A DNA stretch of 64,000 bases, taken from positions 23,529,036-23,593,035 of the forward strand of contig OY811971.1 in NCBI GenBank assembly GCA_963681505.1. Reading direction: 5' to 3'. Below the pieces are notes generated by a model. That model did no database searches. It saw only the letters and a program-made list of their open reading frames with translations, and was not told where the DNA came from. Every line of letters begins with the position of its first letter. Within the stretch, counting starts at the first letter, position 1. Shown in pieces: positions 60,431 to 64,000 of the stretch. The position numbers and the translations under genes are program-made. The DNA is from Eunapius fragilis. Lineage: Eukaryota > Porifera > Demospongiae > Spongillida > Spongillidae.

Positions 60431-61505
60431 GTCCTCATGTAAGCTGGACCGTGCTTCTGATTTTGGTATCACTCCTACTTGTGGATGGTTAGATTTTTGG
60501 ATAATATAATCCTCTTTGATGCTTTGAATGGGTGAAACAAATGGTACCCCATCCATCCTTTTTTTTCAACAGCAACGCCACCTTCATTAAGGGGAGCTCC
60601 ACCCATATCTCTTCAGGGTCTTACTTGTGAGTTTGGGGTCTGGAACCATTGCAGTTTAGGTGCATTTTTGTTTACTTCCACGTCTCAAATGCACCCACTT
60701 TACTTGGGGGCCATATGATTAAGGACGTTGGTCTTCTCTCCATTACTTGGCCACCTTCAGGTCTCTGACCCTTTCCATCTTAGTTATAAGGAACCAGCCT
60801 AGATAAATGTGGCCAAGTAATTCCTTCCAGTTGGAAGTGAAGATTTAATAATATGTGCTAGGATGGGATAGTGTTGAATTTTGAGTATAAAGGTTTTTGA
60901 TGTCTGAGGCATCATGCACCAGTGCACCAATGCACCATGGATGACACTAACCACACCCCTCAGGTGGACAGCTCATGTGGCCATCTGAGGGGTGCAGGGA
61001 CAGGTGTGACAGAGCACTTGTGGAGGTACACCACTGTTACATTATTTGAGGCCTACATCATCCAGGTGTATTATGTGGCAGCAGTGCTCCATCTTAGGGT
61101 TAGGGTTCAGCAGTCCCACTTACAAAAACCCTATGCTGAGTCACGACTCCATCCAAGAGGCAAATTCAACCCCAGAATTCATCCTACCATGCAATAAATC
61201 ACTTGGTCTGAAGATGGTCTCCTCTTTTCCAAAGACTGACGGTTCCATCAGGAGACATTGTTCATTTTCAGACTGGATTACCCCTATCATCTAGAGCCGT
61301 GTGATCCATCTGTTGCACCAATTAGACATGCCTCCTTCAAATACAATACTCACAGCTTGCTGATTGGAGCAGCCACTGCAGCTACACAGGCAGGACTTCC
61401 ACCATCTACCATCCAGCAGCTGGAGCAATAGCCAAGCTCTGTATTCACTGCCTACACCAGATGCCCTCTGACACTTCCCTCTGACATTGCAAGGGGACGG
61501 ACCTA
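60431..61505. other. Degenerate sequence, no intact gene
   Basis: Only short frames. The region may include decayed upstream parts of the Gypsy remnant that follows, but I can identify no reverse transcriptase or RNase H motif. Two TTAGGG units at 61094-61106 are too few to be telomeric. Confidence 0.4.
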
Positions 61506-62384
61506 CAGAAGGTTGTTGCCCTGGTATAGATCAGGATGTAGAAAGGTTTGTTCAGGGATGCGAGCACCATCAAAGACAACCAGGCATCACCTCCAAAAGC
61601 TCCATTGCATCCTTGGAGATGTCCAACTGGGCCATCTCCAGGGACCTGTCTGCATATTGATTATACAGGTCGAGTACAGGGTTATATGTTGCTGATGTTT
61701 TTTGATGCTCACTCAAAATGCTGAAATGGTGCAGCATACTACTTTGGTAGGAACAATCCAGAAGCTCAGAACCCTGCAAGGTTTGGTATTCCTGAGACCA
61801 TTGTGTCAGATAATGGACCATATTTTGCGAGTAAGGAGTTTGAGCAGCTTCAGAAGGGTAAAGGTTTGACACACATTACAAGTGCTCCTTATCCTCCAGC
61901 ATCTAATGGATTGGCAGAGAGAGCTGTTAGAACTGTCAATGGAGGTCTCAGGAAATTGACAATGGGATCTTTGGTTGATAAGCTGTCTAGGTTTTTGTTC
62001 CAATACAGTTTGACATCTCATAGCACTACAGGGATCTCACCAGTGGAACTGATTTATGGAAGGAGAAGGTTGGATAGTATTAATCCATTATTGAAGTTGT
62101 ACCATGATCGAAACAGCAGAGATAGGATTTTCCAAGAGGATGATGATGTATTTGTGAAAATGTATAAAAAGGAGGGTCAAGTTCATGGTACCCAGGCGTC
62201 ATCAGAAAATTTACAGGTCCAGTGTCATTTCAGGTCTCGTGCTATCACAAACATTAAGACCAAATTAGGAAATGGTGGACAAGGCAGCGTGTGTGCCCAA
62301 GTACAGATATGTGGGTTTCAGGGAGATAAGAAAGATCCAGCACTGAGGAAAAATCAGGGTCAGAGGAAGAAAGAAGAAAATTAG
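61506..62384 (+). pseudogene. Decayed Ty3/Gypsy integrase
   Basis: Fragments in shifting frames follow integrase order. PGIDQDVERFVQGCEHHQRQ is the zinc-finger region, with His in place of the second-last Cys. CLHIDYTG holds the first catalytic Asp and MFFDAHSK follows. After frameshifts, GIPETIVSDNGPYFASKEFE holds the second Asp, and SAPYPPASNGLAERAVRTV holds the Glu. The last frame, open from 61803 to 62384, ends in a degenerate tail. Several frameshifts make it inactive. It differs clearly from the intact element at 4636-9146. Confidence 0.8.
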
Positions 62385-63092
62385 GATGAGCCTGGAGAAG
62401 AGCCAACTGCACCAGAGGCAAGCCCCACTGCCTAGAGAGAGAAAAGTGATATACTGATTAACCAATTTGACCTAGTTGCTAGGTCTCGTGCACGAACTGT
62501 TAACTTTCAAAACGTAACAGAGCCACTTCGAAAACAAAAAAATTATCAAGTTCATTCCATGTACAATACAACGCTATGCGCCGTTGGAACCAGAAAACTT
62601 CCTCTGTTTGTACACAAGCCAATGTGTAATGACGTAACGCTAAAAGTGTATATGTTTTAAGTCGCACAGTGTTCGATTGGCTTAACCCCGCGGTGCCGAA
62701 ATTTATTAACCGTAAATTTGGTTTATTTTTATATTGAACTGCTACACCTGCATTGTTTAAATGCATTGTGAAGTTTTATATGAACTTCGTACTATAGCCT
62801 ATTGGTTCCTAGTGTACCGATATACTGATGCTAGACTAGAAATGGCTGTCAAGTTACGTGATTGAGAAGTACGGGCATTCTGCACCACCGGCTAACGGTC
62901 AAAACAACCGCTATTGCGGTTGTTTTCAAGATTGCTTATATTGATGTCTATAACACCGTTATCAAGTTATATTGCTGTTTCATTGGTTATTCGTAAATGG
63001 CCCAGCATTACACTTAACTGTACCTGTGTGTCGCAGTCCAACCATTGCACATCTTTTAACATTATCAATTGAGCTATAGCCTCTATCCAAAG
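62385..63092. other. No supported gene
   Basis: AT-rich sequence with short unrecognised frames. The inverted words CGGTTGTTTT and AAAACAACCG near 62900 could form a small hairpin. Confidence 0.5.
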
Positions 63093-64000
63093 TTATGTCA
63101 TGGTTAACAGTGTTATCTTTAGAGCCATGGTAATAAAATCCAGCAAATTCTGCATGCATGCATTCAGCCCTGTGGATTTACTTTCCACCTGTGCAGCTAG
63201 AATGCAATTAGTTCCTACAGAGGTGCACACATGCTGATCTGGCCCATACCCCTTATGTGGGTTGTGTTTGCGCACTAATCCTAAAGCTGCATTGCGTTTT
63301 GCACGCAGGTGAAGGTGATCGTCATCTAGTGAACAAAGGGTAGAAGGGTTGAACAACATATTAAATTTAACATAGTTCTTCCAAGCTGATGTACTGACAT
63401 CTGAAAACACATGGTCCATGGTCATTGTAGACTTGAAGTGAGCACCATAATGTTGTCCCTCTGTGTCATAGGAAATACCCTTCATGAAGTTCTTCACTTA
63501 GGTCAGAGGCAGGTCCATAGGCTTTCCTAACCTTTTTATCAAAAAAGGCAGTGGGGGAATAGCAATAGAAGTGTAGCCAGAAGAGTGTCTTCAAGCAAAT
63601 CTCAATGTCATAGTACGAGAGTTTCTCTTTACCAGCTATGAATGCACGATTCACAGCCTTTAACAAAAACGCCAAGAAGACAGGATCCAGAAATTTGTTT
63701 AACAACATGTTGGGATCATCTAACTCTTTTCCTTCTTTTATACCAAGCTCTTTTCGAACCTGGTGCAATGTCTTACTAATATCTTCAATTTGATTCTCAA
63801 AAAAGCAGAGTTTTGACTGAGTTAAACTCAACACTAACATCACTCTCCTTGGGCATAAGGTATGTATACCTCACCTTCATGTCCTCCTCTAATGCGTCAT
63901 TGTCACTGTCCATTTCAGAGCTGTCACAAAACAGTTCATTAAGGTCTGCGTACTTGTCACCAGCCTCCTCTTCAAAAGCCGTAGCCTCTTCACTGGTCAT
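63093..64000 (-). pseudogene. Transposon-like protein, frameshifted, cut by the window edge
   Basis: Three overlapping minus-strand frames read as one protein. 64000-63797 is acidic (EEEAGDKYADLNELF). 63843-63466 contains FLAFLLKAVNRAFI and LSYYDIEICLKTLFWLHFYC. 63497-63093 contains CSLDDDHLHLRAKR and NPHKGYGPDQHV. The switches near 63840 and 63490 look like single-base frameshifts, although the first could be an intron at GTTAGTG. I associate the DDDH...R...NP-KG-GP pattern with a repeat-associated transposase-like family in marine invertebrates, but cannot name it with confidence. Confidence 0.45.

Noticed and set aside
61094-61106. Telomeric TTAGGG repeats
   Set aside because: Only two units occur, inside transposon debris.

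Overview
The window looks like a marine invertebrate nuclear genome. A sponge is my best guess, but the sequence does not prove it. The genes are animal in type: a Kelch-Roc-COR-Death protein, CFAP20DC, an ADAM-family metalloprotease and a PLAT-lipoxygenase. They carry many short GT-AG introns, and about half of the window is satellite DNA or transposons. All multi-exon models below were built by hand from splice consensus, codon phase and protein-family resemblance. No transcript data were available.

Left part (1-14.4 kb): a 49-bp satellite, a 17-bp satellite that switches strand, a large foldback element, then a complete young Ty3/Gypsy retrotransposon (4636-9146) with identical LTRs. A six-exon gene (10001-14398) follows, encoding Kelch blades, a Roc GTPase, a COR region and a death domain. 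Middle (14.4-32.2 kb): a composite terminal-inverted-repeat (TIR) region holds a truncated Merlin/ISXO2-type transposase. A second 49-bp array is followed by a broken RecQ-like helicase start and a 4.4-kb 17-bp array. A segmental duplicate of the Kelch-Roc gene comes next, truncated and frameshifted, and then an inverted 17-bp array.

Right-middle (32.4-47.6 kb): a complete 11-exon CFAP20DC gene on the minus strand has an in-frame 18-bp coding minisatellite. A 14-exon ADAM-like protease gene with a TATA box is on the plus strand. Then come several TIR elements, including a hAT pseudogene and a roughly 1.8-kb element with ~100-bp TIRs carrying SWIM and YqaJ-like exons. Right end (48-64 kb): an isolated PSMD2-like exon, five tandem-repeat blocks, a six-exon PLAT-lipoxygenase gene (52886-57697) with a 220-bp pure CA tract in an intron, further TIR elements, a decayed Gypsy integrase and a frameshifted transposon-like gene running off the edge.

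The four intact host genes do not form a pathway. They suggest innate-immune/death signalling (Kelch-Roc-COR-Death), cilia (CFAP20DC), a secreted or shed metalloprotease, and oxylipin synthesis. The main value of the window is the multidomain Roco gene with its decayed paralogue, the paired filled and empty insertion sites, and the way satellites and transposons interact.
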